A program made the position numbers and the translations under genes. Below are positions 1 to 7,051 of a DNA stretch of 64,000 nt, piece after piece (position 1 is the first letter of the stretch; each line of letters starts with the position of its first letter). Source of the DNA: an uncultured Christensenellaceae bacterium (GTDB taxonomy: Bacteria > Bacillota > Clostridia > Christensenellales > UBA3700); NCBI GenBank assembly GCA_944380305.1, contig CALWHF010000007.1, forward strand, positions 26,095-90,094, read 5' to 3'. The notes under the pieces are model-generated. The model ran no database searches, was not told the DNA's origin, and worked only from the letters and a program-made list of their open reading frames with translations.

Positions 1-1329
1 AGGGAACATCTCGTACGGAGTAACGGAAAGAATATCATAATCGTCGTCCAGTCTCGCGAGATCGCGGGCGAGCGTTGCAGGATTGCATGAGATATAATAT
101 ACGTTGCGGGGTGCGACGGACTTTATCGCCTGAAGGACTCTTTCGTCGCATCCCTTTCGCGGCGGATCGAGAACGACTGTAAATCCTGCGCATTCTTTTC
201 TCAGCCTCTCGGCAAGCGGAGGCAATTCATTGGCACAGTCTCCGCAAATATTCACGACTTTTTTGTCGTTGCCGTTATCCCTCGTTAGTTCGTCTGCGTC
301 GGCGACTGCCTCAGGCACTATCTCGATGCCGTACGTTTTTTCCGCGCTGCCGGCAAGCACGTTGGTCAGTACGCCCGCGCCGCTGTACGCGTCGATAACG
401 ACTTTGTCGCCGCTCTTCTTTATTCTTTCAGCCACCTCGGAATATATCATATCCCTGACGCCGTCGTTGATCTGCATGAACGAAAGAGGACTGACTTTTG
501 CCTTTATCCCGAGTATGTCCGCAGTCAGTCTTGCCTCGCCGTAAAGCAAAGTCAGATCTTCCGTCATGATAACGTTCGTCTTTTTCGTATTGCTGTCAAA
601 ATAAAGGGAAAATCCCATACCCGTGTTCGTTAACTCTGCTATCAGTTTTTTCTCGAGAGGAAGTTTCTTGCCGTTGCCGACCACGACTACGGCATATTTG
701 TCTCCCACTTTGCGTGCGACAAAATGGCGCAGGAAGCCCGCATGCTTTTCCTCGTCGTAACAATCAAGTCCCGCCGCATCGGCATAGCGCAGAAACGCGT
801 CAAGCATATCCTGCATGCCTCTCTCGTACATCACGCACGCGCCGAGATCTTCTCTGACTCTTTCCGCAAACGGCACTACCTTGTGAGTATTGCCCTTATA
901 ATAACCTGCGACGACCTTGCCCGCGACCTTTGCGAGCGGCACCTGTATCTTGTTGCGGTAACCGAATAACCTGCCGTCGCCGACAACGTCGTTTACTTCT
1001 GTTTTTCTGCCGAGTGCTTTGTAAAGGCACGCCTCGACGTTTGCCTTTTTTATCTGTTTCTGTTTCTCGTAGCGTATATGCTGCATATCGCAACAGCCGC
1101 AACGGTAAAATATGGGGCAAAGCGGATAAACCCTGTCCTCGCTCGCCTCAAGCACCTTTATCACGCTTGCGCGGGCGAACTTCTTGCTTACCTCTCTGAC
1201 CATAACGCGGACTTTTTCCCCCGGCATACAAAGAGGCACGAATACGACCTGTCCGTCGACCCGCGCCACACCCTCTCCTTCCATGCCCGAAGAGGTTATC
1301 TCAATATCCAGAATATCGCCCTTTTTCAT
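1..1329 (-). CDS. rlmD: 23S rRNA (uracil-5-)-methyltransferase, RlmD/RumA type (3' end cut by window)
   Basis: SAM-dependent m5U methyltransferase of the TrmA/RumA family, acting on 23S rRNA. My reading from ATG 1329 shows an N-terminal TRAM-like beta domain (residues 1-60), an iron-sulphur Cys cluster (C71, C77, C80 before DMQH), the SAM-binding VIDAYSGAGVLT segment, LDPPRKGC, and YISCNPATLARDL. It runs off the left edge at VTPYEMFP, just before the usual family end, so perhaps only some ten residues are missing. Bacilli use one enzyme of this family (RlmCD) for two uridines, so the exact target cannot be told. It stands apart from the next minus-strand gene. Confidence 0.9.
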   Translation of the reverse strand, partial: MKKGDILDIEITSSGMEGEGVARVDGQVVFVPLCMPGEKVRVMVREVSKKFARASVIKVLEASEDRVYPLCPIFYRCGCCDMQHIRYEKQKQIKKANVEACLYKALGRKTEVNDVVGDGRLFGYRNKIQVPLAKVAGKVVAGYYKGNTHKVVPFAERVREDLGACVMYERGMQDMLDAFLRYADAAGLDCYDEEKHAGFLRHFVARKVGDKYAVVVVGNGKKLPLEKKLIAELTNTGMGFSLYFDSNTKKTNVIMTEDLTLLYGEARLTADILGIKAKVSPLSFMQINDGVRDMIYSEVAERIKKSGDKVVIDAYSGAGVLTNVLAGSAEKTYGIEIVPEAVADADELTRDNGNDKKVVNICGDCANELPPLAERLRKECAGFTVVLDPPRKGCDERVLQAIKSVAPRNVYYISCNPATLARDLARLDDDYDILSVTPYEMFP

Positions 1330-1422
1330 ATTTATATTCTAACACAATGCACAGTCTTTGTGCAACACTACCGCGCGAATAATACCGTCCCTTCGACACA
1401 CAATAAAAACGGAGGTAAGAAT

Positions 1423-1569
1423 ATGAAGAAAAAAACCACGAAAACAATCAAAAAGAACGCGTCCTCCGCACGCGAGAAGGACGTACGCAATCTCGAAATG
1501 AGCCTCAAGGACGAGGCAACGGGGTTTTACGACTTCGAAAACTCGCTCGACGACTATATCGAGGACTGA
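1423..1569 (+). CDS. small charged hypothetical protein (48 aa)
   Basis: A 48-residue protein. The start at ATG 1423 is fixed by GGAGGT at 1411-1416, seven bases upstream. The N-terminal half is very basic (MKKKTTKTIKKN) and the C-terminal half acidic (ends ENSLDDYIED), with no Cys and no membrane segment. I recognise no family. It lies alone on the plus strand between two minus-strand genes and is followed by a GC-rich hairpin. The strong ribosome site is the main argument that it is real. Confidence 0.6.
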   Translation: MKKKTTKTIKKNASSAREKDVRNLEMSLKDEATGFYDFENSLDDYIED

Positions 1570-1577
1570 AACACGCT

Positions 1578-1596
1578 CCGCTCCGTCACGGAGCGG
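1578..1596. terminator. GC-rich hairpin between convergent genes
   Basis: Perfect 8-bp stem (CCGCTCCG, loop TCA, CGGAGCGG) just after the stop of the 48-aa gene and overlapping the end of the convergent membrane-protein gene. The following bases are only moderately T-rich, so it is a weak intrinsic terminator by sequence. Confidence 0.45.
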
Positions 1597-1837
1597 CGTC
1601 TTCTTCTTTGAAAAACCACTCTATTATTTCCCTGAGCGTCAGATCCTCTATGCCGAGATCTCTCGGTGACTTGTCCTCGTACCTCTCGCCAAGAAATCCG
1701 AACATTCCCGCCTCGTCCGCTTTCCCCAATTTTTCAAGCGTCAGCGAAGAATATCCCCAATACAGAGCAATGAATATTACTAAGACTGCGATGACTATTT
1801 TCGAAAGGCATCCGCCGCATCCGCATCCTCTTTTCAT
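1586..1837 (-). CDS. small Cys-rich single-pass membrane protein
   Basis: About 83 residues from ATG 1837; a TTG 36 bases further up is also in frame. It begins MKRGCGCGGCLSK, followed by one hydrophobic helix (IVIAVLVIFIALYWGY), then an acidic soluble tail ending KEEDAAP. The Gly/Cys-rich head could carry a metal or an acyl group, but no lipobox is present. No family recognised. It sits downstream of the GH27 gene's end in the opposite sense to its plus-strand neighbour, and its 3' end overlaps the hairpin. Confidence 0.55.
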   Translation of the reverse strand: MKRGCGCGGCLSKIVIAVLVIFIALYWGYSSLTLEKLGKADEAGMFGFLGERYEDKSPRDLGIEDLTLREIIEWFFKEEDAAP

Positions 1838-1936
1838 ACCCCGATTATTGACAATACGGCAAATATTAAACAATACGCGCGGAAGAAAACTCCCGCGCGC
1901 GTTACAAATCTTTCCTTTCCGGACTTCTGCCGATAG

Positions 1937-3571
1937 TTATCTCTTCGTCAGGACAATTACTTCGCAGGCGTCTCCCTCAAGCGTTGCTTCGAGTCTGTCT
2001 CCGAGAGCGTATTCTCTGCCCGAATACACCTCTTTGCAATCGTATTTCGCGCCGCTTTCGATCCCCGCGTATCCGTCCGATACGAGATCCGCGACTGATA
2101 CAGAGCCTTTACGCGTCGACCTTTTCCTATTGAAAAGACAGACCGCCGCGCTCCCTTTCGCGAGAGGTCTTGCAAGCACGTCGACAGATCCTTTGACTAT
2201 CCTTTTCGCCGCCTTGCCGAGAGAATCCTGATCTATCGCGATCAGCTCCTTGTTAGTGACGATCTTCAGAATGTCGTCGGTCATACTGCGGATGTCGTTG
2301 CCGAGTATCAGCGGCGCAGCCATCATGCACCACAACGCGAAATGCGACTTGTTCTGTTCCTTGGTCAGATTGCCGTTGCCGACTTCGAGCATATCGGGGT
2401 CGTTGTACGCACCCGACGACGCATACCCGTACAGCTTTACCGTCTTGTCGTAGATCATCTTGATCCAGAACCATCTGGGGATTATGTCGCCCGTTGTGCG
2501 CCACATATTGCCGGCGAGCGCGCCCCACTTCCAGGGTTGATTCTTGCCCCATTCGCATATTGAATATACGATGGGTTTTTCCTCTTTGCCCGTCTCTTCC
2601 GCGACTTTCTTCGTTGCCGCTTTCAGAGCGTTGCCCATAGTCAGATACTGAAGCATCGCGCTGTCCGCCCGTCCTGAAACGGGATTGAATATCCTGACTC
2701 TGTTCACACCCTTTTTAAGTTTCACAAAGATTTGGAAACGCGACGTTAGATTCCAGAATTTCTGCGGAGGAACGGGACAGAGATATACGTCGTCGTTGAC
2801 GGTGATCATTGCGAGTTTTTCATACTGACTGTTCGTCTTCTTGCAGCAAAGCGTGAAGACGTATTCGCCGTCGTCCTCGCTGTATACGTTATTGTATTCC
2901 ATAGATCCGCGACATTTGTCCATACCGCTTACGAAACAACCCGTCGGCAATTTTTTGCAGGGCATGAATTTTGCAAGTCCTTCGAGTTTCGCATCTGTGC
3001 AGGGGTAAAACTTTCCTTCTTTTTCTCCCTTTCTCGTCAGTTCGATACCGTAGACGACGGGAGCGTAATACGGCAACGGCACGTTGTGGCAGAAGTCGTA
3101 TTTGAAAAACTCTATCCCCCACTTGGCGAAAGTGTATGCGTCGCGGTATTCGTTGCCCAGACTCGCGGGAAGATCTTCGCATGTCAGCGTGCCGTTGGAA
3201 GAATATATCCCCACCTTGAATCCGAGAGCGTTGATCTTCTTCACGAGAGCACCTATGCCTCCCGCAAAACGGGTCAGGTCACCCTGAAGATCGCCGTTTT
3301 CGTCTCTCAGCGAACTGTGCCAACAGTCGTCCATATTCACCCTGTCGTATCCGGCATCGAGCAGTCCCTTTTCCTTCATAGCCGCGGCGGTCTCATATAT
3401 CAGATCCTCGTCGATATTGTTCTTGAACGTATTCCAGCTCGACCAGCCCATAGGCGGAGCCGTCAGGATCCCGTTGTCGTATTTGACCTTCGGATATACG
3501 TCCCCAACCTTGGACGGACGAGTGAATACCGTTTTCAAAAAACAAATCGGACACATAGAATTGCGTTTCAT
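1937..3571 (-). CDS. GH27 alpha-galactosidase with an inserted beta domain
   Basis: Hydrolyses terminal alpha-1,6-galactosyl residues by a retaining mechanism. The GH27 barrel opens with MGWSSWNTF (41-49). The nucleophile is D159 in KYDFC, the acid/base is D362 in WRTTGDI, and the substrate loop NDPDMLEVG starts near 390. Nucleophile and acid/base are about 203 residues apart, against about 60 in human alpha-galactosidase A. The extra stretch (about 165-330) reads as a CBM6/35-like galactose-binding fold (GEYVFTL, KKGVNRVRIFNP). No signal peptide, so cytoplasmic. The start at 3571 follows AGGAGG with a long 13-base spacer; in-frame codons further up have no better site. Confidence 0.88.
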   Translation of the reverse strand: MKRNSMCPICFLKTVFTRPSKVGDVYPKVKYDNGILTAPPMGWSSWNTFKNNIDEDLIYETAAAMKEKGLLDAGYDRVNMDDCWHSSLRDENGDLQGDLTRFAGGIGALVKKINALGFKVGIYSSNGTLTCEDLPASLGNEYRDAYTFAKWGIEFFKYDFCHNVPLPYYAPVVYGIELTRKGEKEGKFYPCTDAKLEGLAKFMPCKKLPTGCFVSGMDKCRGSMEYNNVYSEDDGEYVFTLCCKKTNSQYEKLAMITVNDDVYLCPVPPQKFWNLTSRFQIFVKLKKGVNRVRIFNPVSGRADSAMLQYLTMGNALKAATKKVAEETGKEEKPIVYSICEWGKNQPWKWGALAGNMWRTTGDIIPRWFWIKMIYDKTVKLYGYASSGAYNDPDMLEVGNGNLTKEQNKSHFALWCMMAAPLILGNDIRSMTDDILKIVTNKELIAIDQDSLGKAAKRIVKGSVDVLARPLAKGSAAVCLFNRKRSTRKGSVSVADLVSDGYAGIESGAKYDCKEVYSGREYALGDRLEATLEGDACEVIVLTKR

Positions 3572-3746
3572 AGCTGCTGATAATCCTCCTGTTCGGGATC
3601 GCATCTCCCGATGAAATATTATAACATATCCCGCGGATTTTTTCAATACGCGTTTCAATGCGCAAAAGCTCTGTTTCCGACGGATCGAAAATCGTCGCAA
3701 TACAAACACGGGCAGGAAAATTTCTCCCATTGGAAAATTTTGTGCG

Positions 3747-3776
3747 TTGACCCGATCTCTTTGCCTCGCTTACAAT
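3747..3776 (+). promoter_or_regulatory. promoter of the NlpC/P60 lipoprotein gene
   Basis: TTGACC at 3747-3752 and TACAAT at 3771-3776 with an 18-base spacer, about 44 bases before ATG 3820. Sigma-A type. Confidence 0.6.
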
Positions 3777-3819
3777 ATGCTTGCAGGCAAAGCCTGTAAT
3801 AATCAAAGGAGGCAGGAAA

Positions 3820-4650
3820 ATGAAGACTGTAAAAATCATCACCGCAGCAACTTTTGTGGCAATATCACTGTTTATGCTGGCGGCATGCGGTCTGCAAGGC
3901 AACGCTCCGTTCTCAGTATCGATGGCGGATAAGATCGACGCTTTGATCTATGCAAACTATATCGGTCAGAATAATGGTGGCGGAAACGTCGGCTCTCCGT
4001 CGGGTTCGGATAAAGACACTCTCGTAATTTCCCTGACCAACGGACTCAACGTCAGAAGCGGAAAAGGCTCGTCTTACGCGTCGCTGGGGACTCTCGACAA
4101 GGGAGACATGGTGTCGTTTATCGCGCTTGAAGACGGTTGGTATAAAACGATATACAAAGAACAGATTGCCTACGTTTCGGCAAACAGCGAATACGCGACA
4201 ATATACCGTATGGACAAGGCAGGAGACAAAATAGAAAGCGTGATCGCCGTGGGTAAATCACTTCTCGGCTATCCGTACGTCTGGGGAAGCCAGCGTTACC
4301 ACTGGGGCAACGGCGTATTAAATACTAATTTCAAAGCGGGAGAATTCGACTGCTCGGCTCTTACTCAATACGCGTATTACAAGGGCGCGGGAGTTCTTCT
4401 CGACGTAACGACGAGAACCCAGGTTTTGCAAGGCGTGCGGGTATCGCGCGACGATCTTAGAAGAGGCGACCTGATGTTCTTCACCAACTCGTCTCGCTAC
4501 AACCTCAGCGGAACGGCAAGGATAGGACACGTCGCGATTTATCTCGGCGACAACTATATTCTTCACACTGCAAGCGACCATGCCGTCATCGAGCAGATCT
4601 CTTCAAAACGCTGGTCGTATTTCATAGAAGCGCGCAGAGTGCTCAACTGA
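3820..4650 (+). CDS. NlpC/P60 cell-wall endopeptidase lipoprotein with SH3b domain
   Basis: Cysteine peptidase expected to cut D-iGlu-(diamino acid) stem-peptide bonds in peptidoglycan, outside the cell. 276 residues from ATG 3820 (AGGAGG about 8 bases upstream). A lipoprotein signal peptide ends in MLAACG; a bacterial SH3 domain covers about 60-125 (LNVRSGKGSSYASLGTL); and the NlpC/P60 domain has the catalytic Cys in FDCSALTQYAYY and His in IGHVAIYLGDNYILHT. Monocistronic, with its own promoter and a strong terminator. Confidence 0.92.
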   Translation: MKTVKIITAATFVAISLFMLAACGLQGNAPFSVSMADKIDALIYANYIGQNNGGGNVGSPSGSDKDTLVISLTNGLNVRSGKGSSYASLGTLDKGDMVSFIALEDGWYKTIYKEQIAYVSANSEYATIYRMDKAGDKIESVIAVGKSLLGYPYVWGSQRYHWGNGVLNTNFKAGEFDCSALTQYAYYKGAGVLLDVTTRTQVLQGVRVSRDDLRRGDLMFFTNSSRYNLSGTARIGHVAIYLGDNYILHTASDHAVIEQISSKRWSYFIEARRVLN

Positions 4651-4663
4651 CGCTTTCCAACGG

Positions 4664-4690
4664 TCCTCCGCAAATGCGGAGGATTTTTTT
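4664..4690 (+). terminator. intrinsic terminator of the NlpC/P60 gene
   Basis: Stem TCCTCCGC/GCGGAGGA with loop AAAT, followed directly by seven T, 14 bases after the stop codon. Confidence 0.9.
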
Positions 4691-4698
4691 GAAAAAAA

Positions 4699-5382
4699 TC
4701 AGCTTAAGGCAAAAAGAACTGCGTCGGCTATGGAAACACACAGCTCCCGCCTGAACGAATCCGTATTGAGCAACCTTTCGTCTTCGGCGTTCGATATAAA
4801 TCCGCATTCGATTATGACGGACGGCACTGCGGCACACTTCGTAATGTAGTAATCTCCCGCCTGCGGGGCGAGATCGCTCCTCTTACTGTATTTGTAATTG
4901 ATCTGCGCGTTGAGCCTCTCCTGCAACAAAGACGCGAAGCTCTGCCATCTTCCCGTATCGTCGTAAAACACCTGAATACCTCTCCTCGAACGGTCTGAAT
5001 AACTGTTAAGATGTATGCTGACCACGCAGTCGGGGCGACTGTTTGCGATGATGTCCGCCCGCATTTTCATATCCTCGCGCTTTATGTCGGAAAGAGCCTC
5101 GTCAGAAGTGCGCGTATAAACGACTCCGACTCCTCTCGCCTCGAGAAGTTCCCCGAGCTTGAGAGCGAGTTCGAGATTGAGCTCGCTCTCCTTTGTCCCG
5201 GTAACGCCGACCACTCCTCCGTCCGCGCCACCGTGTCCCGCGTCGATCACGACCACCGCTCCGACTGGAAAAGACATCTTACCGACCGTCTTCGCGACCG
5301 CGAAAATCCCGAGACTTGCGATCGTCAGCGACAGCACCGCCGCTACCGCGAAAATCAACGCTTTTTTCCCTATAAATACCAT
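4699..5382 (-). CDS. N-acetylmuramoyl-L-alanine amidase (Amidase_3, CwlD-like)
   Basis: Zinc amidase that cleaves the MurNAc-L-Ala bond. From ATG 5382 (GGGGAA before it) the protein is about 227 residues, with one N-terminal membrane segment (ALIFAVAAVLSLTIASLGIFA). The Amidase_3 domain shows Zn ligands H in VIDAGHGGADGG, E in ESELNLEL and H in VSIHLNSYS, and the catalytic E in IIECGF. A single anchored catalytic domain without SPOR or SH3 repeats fits CwlD, which helps form muramic-lactam in spore cortex; Spo0A elsewhere in the window agrees. Its upstream region contains the DnaA-box cluster. Confidence 0.88.
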   Translation of the reverse strand: MVFIGKKALIFAVAAVLSLTIASLGIFAVAKTVGKMSFPVGAVVVIDAGHGGADGGVVGVTGTKESELNLELALKLGELLEARGVGVVYTRTSDEALSDIKREDMKMRADIIANSRPDCVVSIHLNSYSDRSRRGIQVFYDDTGRWQSFASLLQERLNAQINYKYSKRSDLAPQAGDYYITKCAAVPSVIIECGFISNAEDERLLNTDSFRRELCVSIADAVLFALS

Positions 5383-5452
5383 ATCGTTTTCCCCGCGCGC
5401 AAAACTTGTCGCAAATGCTAGAAATTTCGGGCAAAAGCCGATTTTAGCCGAG

Positions 5453-5544
5453 TTATCCACAGACTTATCCACCAAAACATTCGTTCTTGTGGATAACTGC
5501 CCCCGTTTTTCCGCATTCGCATAATCATTTATATGTGTGGATAA
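5453..5544. promoter_or_regulatory. cluster of four DnaA boxes
   Basis: TTATCCACA at 5453-5461, TTATCCACC (one mismatch) at 5465-5473, and the reverse complement TGTGGATAA at 5488-5496 and 5536-5544. Three perfect 9-mers and one near-match in 92 bp, as two facing pairs, in the 250-bp gap between the amidase and the metallopeptidase gene. No dnaA or dnaN is near, so this looks like a titration or regulatory cluster more than the main origin. Confidence 0.75.
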
Positions 5545-5633
5545 AGTGCGATATTACCGCAAAACCGAATTAAAAAACGCCTTTACGAAAAGACGTGATT
5601 TAATACCTTTTTTATGATGTTTTTCCCATTTCG

Positions 5634-6305
5634 TCAGGTCATTCGTCTGCGTCCGCGCATAATCCCGATCCTGTCCTTGTAATCGGGCAAATATTTGCCC
5701 ACGAGCGCGTAAAAATCCTTCTGATGTCCCGTAACGCGGAGATGACAAAGCTCGTGCAACACGACGTAGTCGGCGACCTCGACTGGCTTTGCCGCAAGCC
5801 GACAGCTTATCTTGATCGCCTTTGTCGCGACCTCGCATCTGCCGAGATACGAACGCGCAGAAGTGACGGACGTTTTCGACGCGTACAGTCCCGTCTCTTT
5901 CTGCCATTTCCCGAAAAGCGGAGCGAGAACGGGCGCGATAGCCTTTTTGTAATATTCGAGGATCGCCTTTTCCCTGTCTTTTTCGTCTTTTCCTCCCACC
6001 ACGCACTCCGAGCCCGAAAACCTGACGAACGCACGCGGCGCGTACTCGTCCTTTCTCTCATATGCTTTGCCGAAAAGCATGACTTTTCCCCTGCTCTCTT
6101 CGGCTTTTGCGACGTAACGCATTATCCAGTCGCGGTGTTTTCTGACGACTGAACACGTTTTTTCGTCGCCCTGCGATGCGGGAGCCGTGACGACGACTTC
6201 GCCGTTTTTTATTCTTATGGTCGTATTTCTTACTCGCTTGCGGATGACGGTAAAATCTATATCGTCGGCTTTGAGACGGTACGTTTTCAGAACGGGACGC
6301 GGCAT
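5634..6305 (-). CDS. YgjP-like (DUF45) zinc metallopeptidase
   Basis: 223 residues from ATG 6305, set by AGGAGG four bases upstream. The YgjP/WLM family has a gluzincin-type active site, seen here as HELCH (184-188) followed by H194 in TGHQKDFY. The N-terminal part is rich in beta strands (TYRLKADDIDFTVIRKRVRN), as is usual for the family. Substrate unknown. The start codon shares one base with the radC stop (TGATG), so translation is probably coupled. Last gene of the ATPase-radC-ygjP set. Confidence 0.87.
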   Translation of the reverse strand: MPRPVLKTYRLKADDIDFTVIRKRVRNTTIRIKNGEVVVTAPASQGDEKTCSVVRKHRDWIMRYVAKAEESRGKVMLFGKAYERKDEYAPRAFVRFSGSECVVGGKDEKDREKAILEYYKKAIAPVLAPLFGKWQKETGLYASKTSVTSARSYLGRCEVATKAIKISCRLAAKPVEVADYVVLHELCHLRVTGHQKDFYALVGKYLPDYKDRIGIMRGRRRMT

Positions 6306-7051
6306 CAGTTCCTCCTGTCGGATATTCTGCCTTCTTCGACGAATTTCAGGTACGACTTGCGGAACTCGTCGAGTTTTCCGTCCTGCAGAAAGCTGTAATG
6401 AGAATTTTTGGCGATAATGATATGATCGATCAGCAGTACGTCCATTATCTCTAGCGCGGTCACCGCCCACTTCGTAAATTCGACGTCTTCAGCCGACGGT
6501 TTTGCGATCCCCGACGGATGGTTGTGCGCGAGATAAACGTATTTCGTCTGCGAATTCTGGCACAGCATGACAAGCTCTCTGACCCTTATTTTGCAGTCGT
6601 CGCTGCCGCCCTTGCCGAGTTCGCAACGCTGTTTGAATCTGCCCGCGCTGTCCACACATATCGCATAAATGCGCTCTTCTTCGAGCGTAGTCATGAAACT
6701 CTTGAGATATTCGAGTATCTGCCCTCTTGTCTCCATCTTGGGCTTTTGCTCTATCTTGCTCGAAAAATACCTCCTCGCGAGAGAAGGCATACTGCTGAGA
6801 TAAAGCGCGGCGTTCTCCGTCACGCCCTTTACGGATACAAGTGCTTTGCTGTCGCTGTCGAGTACCGCCGCAAGCGACCCGAACTTCGCTATAAGATCGT
6901 GCGCGATCCCGTTGGTGTCCTTCCTCGGAACAAAAGGATACAATAAATATTCGAGCACCTCGTGCTCGCCGAGCGAGTCCAGAGAATTCTCTCTGACCCT
7001 ATTTCTCATCCTCTCCCTGTGATTTGCGTGAGGATTATTCGTTTTCTCCAC
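6305..7051 (-). CDS. radC: RadC-family JAMM/MPN+ protein
   Basis: 248 residues. An N-terminal helix-hairpin-helix region (LGEHEVLEYLLYPF, FGSLAAVL) precedes a C-terminal MPN+ domain with the zinc motif AHNHPSGIAKPSAED near 175-189. A DNA-repair role has been disputed and the molecular role is unknown. It starts at GTG 7051 after GAGGGGGA, inside the last codons of the P-type ATPase gene (17-base overlap), and its stop overlaps the next start. The three genes are therefore one transcript. Confidence 0.9.
   Translation of the reverse strand: MEKTNNPHANHRERMRNRVRENSLDSLGEHEVLEYLLYPFVPRKDTNGIAHDLIAKFGSLAAVLDSDSKALVSVKGVTENAALYLSSMPSLARRYFSSKIEQKPKMETRGQILEYLKSFMTTLEEERIYAICVDSAGRFKQRCELGKGGSDDCKIRVRELVMLCQNSQTKYVYLAHNHPSGIAKPSAEDVEFTKWAVTALEIMDVLLIDHIIIAKNSHYSFLQDGKLDEFRKSYLKFVEEGRISDRRN

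Noticed and set aside
3572..3730. Longer N-terminus for the GH27 enzyme
   Set aside because: The frame is open upstream, but the added sequence is basic and unlike the family, and the only Shine-Dalgarno lies inside it, before ATG 3571.
5383..5633. Chromosome origin oriC
   Set aside because: DnaA boxes are present, but no dnaA/dnaN/rpmH neighbours, no AT-rich unwinding trio region I can recognise, and no change in gene direction.
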